Assembly (NCBI GenBank): GCA_023411035.1
Contig: JAEYPE010000094.1
Span: 1 to 9,491 of the forward strand
Direction of reading: 5' to 3'
DNA from: Pseudomonadota bacterium
GTDB taxonomy: Bacteria > Pseudomonadota > Alphaproteobacteria > Azospirillales > Azospirillaceae
Length of the DNA: 9,491 nucleotides
Part shown: in pieces, positions 1-8,956 of the stretch
Numbering within the stretch: the first letter of the stretch is position 1
Layout of the letters: each line of letters begins with the position of its first letter
Notes under the pieces: model-generated
The model's input: only the letters and a program-made list of their open reading frames with translations
Databases searched by the model: none
Told to the model about the DNA's origin: nothing
Program-made: the position numbers and the translations under genes

Positions 1-1117
<1,117 letters not shown>

Positions 1118-1123
1118 GGAACG

Positions 1124-1129
1124 CCTCCT
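1124..1129 (-). promoter_or_regulatory. Shine-Dalgarno site of the mutase gene
   Basis: On the minus strand the bases read AGGAGG, a perfect match to the anti-Shine-Dalgarno sequence, with six bases before the ATG at 1117. This fixes the start of the mutase gene. It is the strongest ribosome binding site in the operon, which suggests that the mutase is translated independently of the genes upstream. Confidence 0.8.
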
Positions 1130-1178
1130 CGACACCGCGTGATTCAATAATTTGGAACGATGAATGAAATGGGGAATG

Positions 1179-1236
1179 CTTGCCCCCACCCCGGCCCTCC
1201 CCCGCTCAGCGAGGGAGGGTTAGGGAAAGGGACAAG
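1179..1236. repeat. REP-like GC-rich palindrome between bioY and the mutase gene
   Basis: The core is an 11-bp inverted repeat, 1195-1205 against 1209-1219, around a 3-base loop. It has a single mismatch that becomes a G-U pair in minus-strand RNA. Outside it the arms continue imperfectly to CTTG (1179-1182) and CAAG (1233-1236). The arms are made of CCCTCCC and GGGAGGG runs, typical of the intergenic palindromes scattered through many alphaproteobacterial genomes. It lies 15 bp past the bioY stop and 62 bp before the mutase start, inside the operon. In mRNA it could stabilise the upstream message or reduce read-through. No T-tract follows, so it does not look like a simple terminator. Only one copy is present here, so calling it a dispersed repeat rests on resemblance. 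Confidence 0.6.
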
Positions 1237-1250
1237 CGCAACCCGTACCC

Positions 1251-1844
1251 TTACGCCTGCGACCGGCGGGCGACGACCTTCCAGGCGGCCTGCATGATCG
1301 CGGCACCCAGCGCGGTCTTCAGGACCGTGGCGGCCAGGAACGGCGTCAGGCCGAGAGCGACGGCCTTCTCGCCGCCGAACAGGACGGCCATCCAGGCGAC
1401 GCCCGGAACGAACAGCAGGGCGTGGCCGACGGCGAGCGCCGCGACGGCCTTGACCGGGCTGCGGTCCCAGCCGCGCTCGGCCAGCCAGCCGGTGACGCCG
1501 GCGGCCAGGACGAAGCCCAGCAGGTAACCGGCGGTCGGACCCGCCATGTAGGCCGGGCCGGCGCCCGCACCGGCGAAGACCGGCAGGCCGGCAAGGCCCT
1601 CGGCCAGATACAGCAGGACCGTCGCCGTGGCGAGGCGGCTGCCGTAGGCCATGCCCAGCAGGATGACGACCATGCTCTGCATCGTCATCGGAACCGGCCA
1701 GAAGGGCACCTGCACCTTGGCCGAAGCGGCCAGCAGCAGGCTGCCCAGAACCGCCGCGGTGGCGGCGGTGAGCAGGCCGCCGCGCGGGGCGACCGTCTCA
1801 AGAAGCGAAGCGGCACGCTGCGAAAGCGTGTGTGCGTAAGCCAT
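1251..1844 (-). CDS. bioY: BioY, biotin transporter substrate-binding (S) component
   Basis: Inner-membrane biotin-binding S component of an ECF-type transporter, 197 residues, the usual length for BioY. It is almost entirely hydrophobic, with about six membrane segments: one near 24-44, another in the region of 55-80, and further segments to about 190. Family hallmarks are the VPFWPVPMTMQSMVV stretch (about 46-60) and the conserved turn YLAEGLAGLPVFAGAGAGP continuing into YMAGPTAGYLLGF (about 79-111), which forms the biotin pocket. The ATG at 1844 is preceded by a purine-rich AAGGTGAAGGA. The gene begins 39 bp after the pccA stop on the same strand, so it is probably co-transcribed with the biotin-dependent carboxylase. 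No bioM (ATPase) or bioN (transmembrane) partner is visible. Solo BioY proteins are known to take up biotin in some bacteria or to share a general ECF module. I see no BioR-like TTATCTATAA operator ahead of it. Confidence 0.93.
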   Translation of the reverse strand: MAYAHTLSQRAASLLETVAPRGGLLTAATAAVLGSLLLAASAKVQVPFWPVPMTMQSMVVILLGMAYGSRLATATVLLYLAEGLAGLPVFAGAGAGPAYMAGPTAGYLLGFVLAAGVTGWLAERGWDRSPVKAVAALAVGHALLFVPGVAWMAVLFGGEKAVALGLTPFLAATVLKTALGAAIMQAAWKVVARRSQA

Positions 1845-1883
1845 CGTCCTTCACCTTTCCCTTTTTGTCGGAGCCCGCATGGC

Positions 1884-3893
1884 TCACACGAACTCCAGGA
1901 TCTTCTGATCGACCGCCAGGCTGGAGCCGGGCGTCGCGTGCACCTTGGACACCGTGCCATCCTGCGCCGCGCGCAGGATGTTTTCCATCTTCATCGCCTC
2001 GACCACGGCCAGCACTTCGCCGGCCTTGACCTCCTGCCCTTCCGACACGGCGACCGAGACGAGCAGGCCGGGCATCGGCGACAGCAGGAACTTCGACATG
2101 TCCGGCGGTGCCTTCACCGGCATCAGCGCGTCGAGCTTGGCGGCGCGCGGGGTGAGCACCTTCACCTGCGCCTGGCTGCCGGAGTGGGACAGGCGGTAGC
2201 CGACGCCCACGCGGTCCACCTGGACGCAGACATGCTGACCGTCGACGGTGCCGCGGAACAGCGGCTCGCCCAGGTTCCAGTCGCTCCACACCACGCGGTG
2301 CTTGCCCTCGAAATCGACGGTGTAGCCGATGCGCTGCGGGCTGCCGTCCACCGGACGGACGTGGACGGGGTGCTGCGTGCCGTCGATCACGACGACCCAG
2401 TCGTCGCGCACCCGGACCTTGTTGCCCGGCATCTTGCCGGTGATCTGGATGTCGCGGTCGTTCAGGCAGCGGTGGATCACGGCGGCCACGGCGACCAGGA
2501 TCGCCGGGTCCTCCGGCGGCAGGTCGGAGGCGTGGAAGCCGTTCGGGTATTCCTCGGCGATGAAGTTGGTGGTCAGCCGGCCTTCGACGAAGCGCTGGTT
2601 GGCCATCAGGGAGGCGAGGAACGGAATGTTGTGGCTGACGCCGCGGATGTAATACTGGTCCAGCGCCTCGCGCATGCGGGCGATGGCGGCGTCGCGCGTC
2701 GAACCCCAGCTGCACAGCTTGGCGATCATGGGGTCGTAGAACATGGAGATCTCGCCGCCCTCGTAGACGCCGGTGTCCACGCGGACATGCGGGTCCTCCG
2801 ACGGCGGGCGGTAGTGGGTCAGCCGGCCGGTGGAGGGCAGGAAGTTGCGGAAGGGGTCCTCCGCATAGACGCGGGACTCGATGGCCCAGCCGTGCAGGTG
2901 GATATCGTCCTGCTTCAGCGTCAGCTTCTCGCCCGCCGCGACGCGGATCATCAGCTCCACCAGATCGAGGCCGGTGATCAGCTCGGTGACCGGATGCTCC
3001 ACCTGGAGGCGGGTGTTCATCTCCAGGAAGTAGAAGTTGCGCTCCGCGTCCACGATGAACTCGACCGTGCCGGCGGACTTGTAGTCCACGGCGCGGGCCA
3101 GGGCCACGGCCTGCTCGCCCATCGCCTTGCGGGTGGCGGCGTCGAGGAAGGGCGACGGCGCCTCTTCGATCACCTTCTGGTGGCGGCGCTGGATCGAGCA
3201 TTCACGCTCGCCCAGATACAGGGCCGTGCCCTGCCCGTCCGCCAGCACCTGGATTTCGATGTGGCGCGGCTGCTGGATGTACTTCTCGACGAACACGCGG
3301 TCGTCGGCGAAGGAGGAGCGCGCCTCGTTCTGGGCCGACCGGAAGCCTTCGCGGGCCTCCTCGTCGTTCCAGGCCACGCGCATGCCCTTGCCGCCGCCGC
3401 CGGCGGACGCCTTGATCATCACCGGATAGCCGATGTCGCGGGCGATGGAGACCGCCTCGTTGTCGTCGGCGATGACGCCCAGATAGCCGGGCACCGTGTT
3501 GACGCCCGCGGCCTTGGCCAGCTTCTTGGACTCGATCTTGTCGCCCATGGCCTGGATGGCGTGGGCGTCCGGGCCGATGAAGGCGATTCCGGCGGCGGCG
3601 AGAGCCTCCTGGAATTCGCGCTTCTCGGACAGGAAGCCGTAGCCGGGATGGACGGCCTGGGCGCCGGTCTTCTTGCAGGCGTCGACGATGCGGTCGATCA
3701 GCAGGTAGCTCTGCGCCGACGGTGCGGCGCCGATGTGGACGGCCTCGTCGGCCATCTCGACATGCAGGGCGTTCTTGTCGGCATCCGAATAGACGGCAAC
3801 CGTCTTGATGCCCAAGCGGCGCGCCGTGCGGATGACGCGGCAGGCGATCTCGCCGCGGTTCGCGATCAGGATCTTGGAGAACAGGGTCGTCAT
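1884..3893 (-). CDS. pccA: Propionyl-CoA carboxylase alpha subunit (biotin carboxylase + biotin carrier domain)
   Basis: 669 residues, the normal length of PccA. It carboxylates its own covalently bound biotin using ATP and bicarbonate, then passes the carboxyl group to PccB to make (S)-methylmalonyl-CoA. Domains in order: biotin carboxylase N-terminal fold (about 4-115, opening KILIANRGEIACRVIRTARR); ATP-grasp domain with the glycine-rich loop GGGGKGMR (165-172) and the catalytic EMNTRLQVEHP (291-301); biotin carboxylase C-terminal domain to about 450; a biotin-transfer linker domain (about 465-590) that docks PccB; and a C-terminal biotinyl domain with EAMKMEN, whose Lys635 is the biotinylation site 34 residues from the end. 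The start follows the pccB stop by 14 bp, and its Shine-Dalgarno is weak (AAAGG about 12 bases upstream), which suggests translational coupling. A methylcrotonyl- or acetyl-CoA carboxylase alpha subunit is the alternative, but the pccB and mutase neighbours make propionyl-CoA much more likely. Confidence 0.96.
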   Translation of the reverse strand: MTTLFSKILIANRGEIACRVIRTARRLGIKTVAVYSDADKNALHVEMADEAVHIGAAPSAQSYLLIDRIVDACKKTGAQAVHPGYGFLSEKREFQEALAAAGIAFIGPDAHAIQAMGDKIESKKLAKAAGVNTVPGYLGVIADDNEAVSIARDIGYPVMIKASAGGGGKGMRVAWNDEEAREGFRSAQNEARSSFADDRVFVEKYIQQPRHIEIQVLADGQGTALYLGERECSIQRRHQKVIEEAPSPFLDAATRKAMGEQAVALARAVDYKSAGTVEFIVDAERNFYFLEMNTRLQVEHPVTELITGLDLVELMIRVAAGEKLTLKQDDIHLHGWAIESRVYAEDPFRNFLPSTGRLTHYRPPSEDPHVRVDTGVYEGGEISMFYDPMIAKLCSWGSTRDAAIARMREALDQYYIRGVSHNIPFLASLMANQRFVEGRLTTNFIAEEYPNGFHASDLPPEDPAILVAVAAVIHRCLNDRDIQITGKMPGNKVRVRDDWVVVIDGTQHPVHVRPVDGSPQRIGYTVDFEGKHRVVWSDWNLGEPLFRGTVDGQHVCVQVDRVGVGYRLSHSGSQAQVKVLTPRAAKLDALMPVKAPPDMSKFLLSPMPGLLVSVAVSEGQEVKAGEVLAVVEAMKMENILRAAQDGTVSKVHATPGSSLAVDQKILEFV

Positions 3894-3907
3894 GGGACGG
3901 CGCGCCT

Positions 3908-5440
<1,533 letters not shown>

Positions 5441-5517
5441 CAGGCGTATCCCACTTATGCGAGCGGCGGAGGAGCTTGCGAACCCTGTGGCAGCGGTCCC
5501 CTCGCCGGAACGCCTGG

Positions 5518-5545
5518 ATTATTCACAGGATTCGCAAGAGGGCAA
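5518..5545 (-). promoter_or_regulatory. Candidate sigma-70-type promoter for the pccB operon
   Basis: On the minus strand, TTGCCC (5540-5545) and AATAAT (5518-5523) sit 16 bp apart. They match the TTGACA/TATAAT consensus at 4/6 and 5/6 positions. The predicted transcription start is near 5511, giving a leader of about 70 nt before the pccB ATG. A regulator half-site (5531-5538) lies in the spacer, and the main operator pair (5572-5591) would be centred about 70 bp upstream of the start, a usual place for an activator. This is sequence matching only; start-site mapping would decide it. Confidence 0.5.
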
Positions 5546-5563
5546 TTGGCCGGGCGGGAAAAA

Positions 5564-5591
5564 TGTGCGAAGTTGCGAACATATTTGCAAA
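5564..5591. promoter_or_regulatory. Probable PccR operator (TTTGCAAA-type half-sites with 4-bp spacing)
   Basis: GTTGCGAA (5572-5579), four bases (CATA), then a perfect TTTGCAAA (5584-5591). From memory, the PccR operator reported in Rhodobacter sphaeroides is TTTGCAAA-N4-TTTGCAAA; this site has the same spacing and matches 14 of 16 defined positions. A third, weaker copy, TGTGCGAA (5564-5571), abuts it. Lying between the divergent pccB and pccR genes, it is the natural binding site for the adjacent regulator, and it could control both genes. Confidence 0.75.
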
Positions 5592-5603
5592 CACAGGGCA
5601 TAG

Positions 5604-5620
5604 TTTGCCAAGATTGCGAA
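5604..5620. promoter_or_regulatory. Second half-site pair near pccR, possible autoregulatory operator
   Basis: TTTGCCAA (5604-5611) and ATTGCGAA (5613-5620) are variants of the same half-site, but their core TTGC elements are 9 bp apart rather than the 12 bp of the main site. The pair ends 39 bp before the pccR ATG and just ahead of a TATAAC (5633-5638) that could be the pccR -10 element, for which I find no good -35. Bound regulator here would be placed to repress pccR itself. Function is inferred from position and similarity. Confidence 0.45.
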
Positions 5621-5659
5621 TATGCTCTTTGGTATAACCCTCGGGTGATAGGCGGGTCC

Positions 5660-7108
5660 ATGCAGAAGCTCTTCCTCGGCTACAAGCTGCGTCGCCTGCG
5701 CGAACAGCGCGGGCTGACCCAGGCGGCGCTGGCCAAAACGCTGGACCTGTCGCCGAGCTACCTGAACCAGATCGAAAACAACCAGCGTCCGCTGACCCTG
5801 CCGGTCCTGCTGAAGATCTCCGCCGTGTTCGAGGTGGACCTGTCCAATTTCGTGGAGGACGAGGACAGCCGTCTGGTCGCCGACCTGCGCGAGGCCCTGG
5901 CCGACCCCCTGTTCGCCGGCGCGCCTCTGACGAACGCGGAACTGCGCAGCGCCGTAGGCTCCAGCCCGGAGCTGGCCCGCCGCGTGCTGAGCCTGCACCA
6001 AGCCTATCAGAAGCTGCACGAACGGGTGCAGTCGCTGGCCGACAGCCTGTCGAATCAGGAACAGAGCGACGCCTTCGCCGGGCCTCAGTTTCCCTACGAA
6101 GAGGTCCGCGACTATTTCCACTACTGCAACAACTACATCGGTTCGCTGGACGAGGCGGCGGAAAAGCTGTGGGACACCGAGAAGATCCACTCCGGCGCCC
6201 TGCTGAACGAGTTGGCCGCCTATCTGAAGCGGCGGCACGACGTGCGGGTGAAGATCGTGGCCGACGATGGCGAGACGGCCATGCGCAGCTATGACGGCAG
6301 CACCGGCACGCTGCGCCTGTCGGCCTTGCTGAACGGCCCCAGCCGCGCCTTCCACATGGCGCACCAGATCGCGCTGCTGGGCTTCGGCGACGTGATCGAG
6401 GAACTGGTCGCCCAGGCCAAATTTTCCAGCGAGGACGCCAAATCCATCTGCCGTGTCGGGCTTGCGAACTATTTCGCGGGCGCTCTGGTCCTACCCTACC
6501 GCGCCTTCGCCGCCCAAGCCCGCGCGCTGCGCCACGACGTGGAGCAGTTGCAAAGCCGCTTCGGCGCCAGCTTCGAACAGGTCTGCCACCGGCTGTCCAC
6601 CCTGCAAAGGCCGGGGGCGCGTGGGTTGCCCTTCTACTTCGTCCGGGTGGACATGGCCGGAAACATCACCAAGCGCCATTCGGCCACGCGCTTCCATTTC
6701 GCGCGCTTCGGCGGCGCCTGCCCGCTGTGGAACGTGCACGAGGCCTTCGCCCAGCCTGGCAAGATCCTGGTGCAGTTCGCCACGATGCCCGACCGCAGCA
6801 CCTACATCGGCATCGCCCGCACGGTGAGCAAGCGCGGTGGCGCCTATCTGAAGCCGTCGCGCCAGTTCGCCGTGGGGCTGGGCTGCGAGGCCAGCCACGC
6901 GAACGAGATCGTCTACGCCGCCGGCATCGACACCTCCAACGAGGCCGCCGCCGTGCCGATCGGCGTGAACTGCCGTATCTGCGAGCGCACCGACTGCCAG
7001 CAACGCGCCTTCCCGCCGATCGGCAGCCAGTTGTCGGTGAACGAGCACCACCGCAGCTTCGTCCCCTACCTCTTCACGCAGGAAGGACGGCCCATCGACA
7101 AGGTATGA
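5660..7108 (+). CDS. pccR: ScfR-family (PccR-like) short-chain fatty acyl-CoA-responsive transcriptional regulator
   Basis: 482 residues. An N-terminal XRE/Cro helix-turn-helix (about 7-62, with LRRLREQRGLTQAALAKTL and SPSYLNQIENNQRPLT) is followed by a coiled, charged linker. Next comes a middle region resembling the IrrE-type peptidase fold (about 180-300), then a C-terminal domain of the DUF2083/ScfR type (about 310-470) with the conserved cysteine motif CRICERTDCQQRAFPP (Cys438, Cys441, Cys446). This architecture is shared with PccR of Rhodobacter and RamB of Corynebacterium; ScfR regulators are thought to sense acyl-CoA intermediates. Divergence from pccB points to propionyl-CoA control of the operon. 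The open frame extends far upstream, but that part is antisense to pccB. ATG 5660, the start of MQKLFLGYKLRRLREQRG, is the correct start and has a GGCGGG just ahead. The protease-like site is degenerate: His235-Gln236 replaces the usual His-Glu and the second His is Leu239. Confidence 0.92.
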   Translation: MQKLFLGYKLRRLREQRGLTQAALAKTLDLSPSYLNQIENNQRPLTLPVLLKISAVFEVDLSNFVEDEDSRLVADLREALADPLFAGAPLTNAELRSAVGSSPELARRVLSLHQAYQKLHERVQSLADSLSNQEQSDAFAGPQFPYEEVRDYFHYCNNYIGSLDEAAEKLWDTEKIHSGALLNELAAYLKRRHDVRVKIVADDGETAMRSYDGSTGTLRLSALLNGPSRAFHMAHQIALLGFGDVIEELVAQAKFSSEDAKSICRVGLANYFAGALVLPYRAFAAQARALRHDVEQLQSRFGASFEQVCHRLSTLQRPGARGLPFYFVRVDMAGNITKRHSATRFHFARFGGACPLWNVHEAFAQPGKILVQFATMPDRSTYIGIARTVSKRGGAYLKPSRQFAVGLGCEASHANEIVYAAGIDTSNEAAAVPIGVNCRICERTDCQQRAFPPIGSQLSVNEHHRSFVPYLFTQEGRPIDKV

Positions 7109-7110
7109 GC

Positions 7111-7138
7111 AAGACGCCGGGAGATCAGACCCGGTCTT
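7111..7138. terminator. Candidate shared terminator between the convergent pccR and tlyA genes
   Basis: CCGGG (7117-7121) pairs with CCCGG (7130-7134) around an 8-base loop. After a 2-base bulge the stem extends by AAGA (7111-7114) with TCTT (7135-7138). On the plus strand TCTTTC follows, a modest U-rich tail for pccR. The stem overlaps the last codons of tlyA, and the two stop codons are only 16 bp apart. The short stem and broken T-run make this tentative. Confidence 0.4.
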
Positions 7139-7868
7139 TCACCGCCCCGATCAGGAATTCCCTGTTCCCTTCGGGGCCGGTGATCGGGCTTTCGGTGACG
7201 TCGAGCACGCGCCAGCCCGGCAGAGCGTCCAGCCACGCGCGGATGCGGTCGCAGACCTCCTGGTGCAGTTCCGGCTCGCGCACCACGCCGCCCTTGCCGA
7301 CGCGGCCCTTGCCCACCTCGAACTGCGGCTTGATGAGCGCCACCAGCCGTCCGCCCGGCACGACCAGGGCCAGCGCCGCCGGAAGCACAACCTCCAGCCC
7401 GATGAAACTGGCGTCGCACACCACGATGTCCACGGGGTCCGGAATCTCGGCGGCGGTCAGGTGGCGGGCGTTGGTCTTTTCCAGCACCACCACGCGCGGG
7501 TCGTTGCGCAGCTTCCAGGCCAACTGCCCATGCCCGACGTCCACCGCATAGACCTTGGCGGCGCCACGGGTGAGCAGCACGTCGGTGAAGCCGCCGGTCG
7601 AAGCACCCACGTCGATGGCGGTCAGGCCGCTCGGGTCGATGCTGAAGACGTCCAGCCCCTTCACCAGCTTCAGCCCGCCGCGCGACACCCAGGGATGGTC
7701 CTGCCCCTTCACCGACAGCGGCGCCTCCTCGGCGATCTGGTCGCCGGCCTTGTCGATGCGCTTCGTGTCGGAATAGACCAGCCCGGCCAGGATCAGCGCC
7801 TGCGCCTTGGCCCGGCTTTCGGCCAGCCCACGCTCCACCAGCGCCACATCCACACGCACCCGCGCCAT
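7125..7868 (-). CDS. tlyA: TlyA family rRNA (cytidine-2'-O)-methyltransferase
   Basis: 247 residues. SAM-dependent enzyme that 2'-O-methylates cytidines in ribosomal RNA (C1920 of 23S, and in some forms C1409 of 16S); older annotations call it haemolysin A. An N-terminal S4 RNA-binding domain (about 4-58) is joined through HPWVSRGGLKL (58-68) to an FtsJ/RrmJ-type methyltransferase with the SAM loop AIDVGASTGGFTDVLL (84-99). The likely K-D-K-E catalytic set is Lys67, Asp152 (CDASF), Lys180 (LIKPQFEVGKGRVGKGGVV) and Glu237 (GNREFL). The last three correspond by spacing to Asp154, Lys182 and Glu238 of the Mycobacterium protein as I recall them. The ATG at 7868 is preceded by GGGGGAG about eight bases away, a good ribosome binding site. 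It follows the histidine kinase by 89 bp, with dxs further upstream; dxs and tlyA are frequent neighbours in alphaproteobacteria. Whether it is the one- or two-target type cannot be read from length alone. Confidence 0.95.
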   Translation of the reverse strand: MARVRVDVALVERGLAESRAKAQALILAGLVYSDTKRIDKAGDQIAEEAPLSVKGQDHPWVSRGGLKLVKGLDVFSIDPSGLTAIDVGASTGGFTDVLLTRGAAKVYAVDVGHGQLAWKLRNDPRVVVLEKTNARHLTAAEIPDPVDIVVCDASFIGLEVVLPAALALVVPGGRLVALIKPQFEVGKGRVGKGGVVREPELHQEVCDRIRAWLDALPGWRVLDVTESPITGPEGNREFLIGAVKDRV

Positions 7869-7957
7869 CTCACAACTCCCCCGTCCAAGTGGGTGGATGC
7901 ATGGCGCAGGACGCCGCGTTCGGCAAGGGGCGATGAACGGTCACAAGCGAAGGACTG
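7869..7957. other. Short spacer between the histidine kinase and tlyA
   Basis: 89 bp. It contains the tlyA Shine-Dalgarno (GGGGGAG on the minus strand, about 7875-7881). I see no open frame with coding character, strong hairpin or convincing promoter. Co-transcription of tlyA with the kinase gene is possible but not shown. Confidence 0.5.
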
Positions 7958-8956
7958 TCAGAAAGGCAGATCAAGAACGAATCGCACACCGGGAGCGTTC
8001 GGTTCCGCGCGCAGCTTGCCCTTCAATTGACCGGCGAAGGCTCGCGCCACCTTCATGCCCAGCGAGTCGGCCCGCGCCACCTCGAAACCCGGCGGCAGGC
8101 CGCGCCCATGGTCGGCGACGGTCAGGCGGTGCCCGCCACCTTCCTCCCACGGCACGAGGCTGACCTCGATATCCCCGGGGGTGGCCGGCGCGTAAGCGTA
8201 TCTGATGGCGTTGCCGACCAGTTCGTTGACGATGAGGGCGAGCGGAATCACCGAATCCACCGGAAGCATTGCCCGCTCCACCGTCACGGCAATGCGCCGT
8301 TCCGGCCCGCCGGCCGCGAAGTGGCTTTCCATCTCCCGGCAGGCGTCGCTCAGATAGGCCCCGAAATCGACAAGGCTGCCACGGGCGGCGGCGTGGACGC
8401 GCTGGTGCGCCTGGGTCACCGTGCCGATGCGGCTGCACGCCTCCTGAAAGGCGCGGCGCATCTCCGGGTCCTTGGCCGACAGGGTCTGAAGCGTCAACAG
8501 GCTGGAGACGAGTTGGAGCGTGTTCTTGACCCGATGGCTGACCTCCCGCGCGTGATGATTGGCGGTCTCGCTCGACTCGGCTTCGGCGGGATGCAGGGTG
8601 ACCAGCAGGGATGGCCCGCCATCCAGAGCGGTCAGACTCAGCTCCCAGGACAGTTCCTCCGGCCCCGCGATCCGCAGCCGAGCTCCCTCGCCGTTGCGCA
8701 GCGCCTCGGCAAGCCGGTCTGCGGAATCCACCGGAAAGCGGTCCGTCAACCGTTGCCCCAGATCCAGGCCGAGCGCGCGCATGGTGGCGTTGGCGTAGAG
8801 GCAACGAAAGGACGCGCCGTCGAACACCGCCGTCGGCGTCGGGGACGCCTCGACGATGGACCGGAACATCGCGGGGCCGACCTGGGCCGGAGCGCCATTC
8901 CCGTTGGATGCGCGCCCAGCGCCCGCTGCAAACACCTGAGGCATGTCAGACAACAC
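7958..8956 (-). CDS. Sensor histidine kinase, PAS + HisKA_2/HWE-type, cytoplasmic
   Basis: 332 residues from the GTG at 8956, or 328 from the ATG at 8944. An N-terminal PAS-like domain (about 28-122: FRSIVEASPTPTAVFDGASFRCLYANATMRALG) precedes a kinase core of the HisKA_2/HWE family. The phosphoacceptor is His141 in EVSHRVKNTLQLVSSLL (138-154). The N-box is IVNELVGNAIRYAY (242-255, Glu245 and Asn249), the G1 box VADHGRGLPPGF (280-291, Asp282) and the G2 region SLGMKVARAFAGQLKG (298-313). All residues needed for ATP binding and autophosphorylation are present. No membrane segment or signal peptide is seen, so it should sense a cytoplasmic signal through the PAS domain. No response regulator gene is nearby; kinases of this family often signal to stand-alone or general-stress (PhyR-type) receivers. 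It lies between dxs and tlyA. The start is ambiguous: the GTG has GGCGGGG close ahead, the ATG only a weaker GGGTG. The ligand is unknown. Confidence 0.88.
   Translation of the reverse strand: MLSDMPQVFAAGAGRASNGNGAPAQVGPAMFRSIVEASPTPTAVFDGASFRCLYANATMRALGLDLGQRLTDRFPVDSADRLAEALRNGEGARLRIAGPEELSWELSLTALDGGPSLLVTLHPAEAESSETANHHAREVSHRVKNTLQLVSSLLTLQTLSAKDPEMRRAFQEACSRIGTVTQAHQRVHAAARGSLVDFGAYLSDACREMESHFAAGGPERRIAVTVERAMLPVDSVIPLALIVNELVGNAIRYAYAPATPGDIEVSLVPWEEGGGHRLTVADHGRGLPPGFEVARADSLGMKVARAFAGQLKGKLRAEPNAPGVRFVLDLPF

Noticed and set aside
1845..1883. BioR or riboswitch control ahead of bioY
   Set aside because: The gap is only 39 bp, holds the Shine-Dalgarno, and shows no TTATCTATAA-like palindrome or structured element.
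5455..5661. Small minus-strand frame of 68 codons in the divergent control region
   Set aside because: It overlaps the operator and promoter elements, shows no coding character or ribosome binding site, and is proline-rich shadow sequence.
5519..6364. Minus-strand frame of 281 codons opposite pccR
   Set aside because: Gln/Val/Leu/Gly/Arg-rich shadow of pccR with no recognisable domain.
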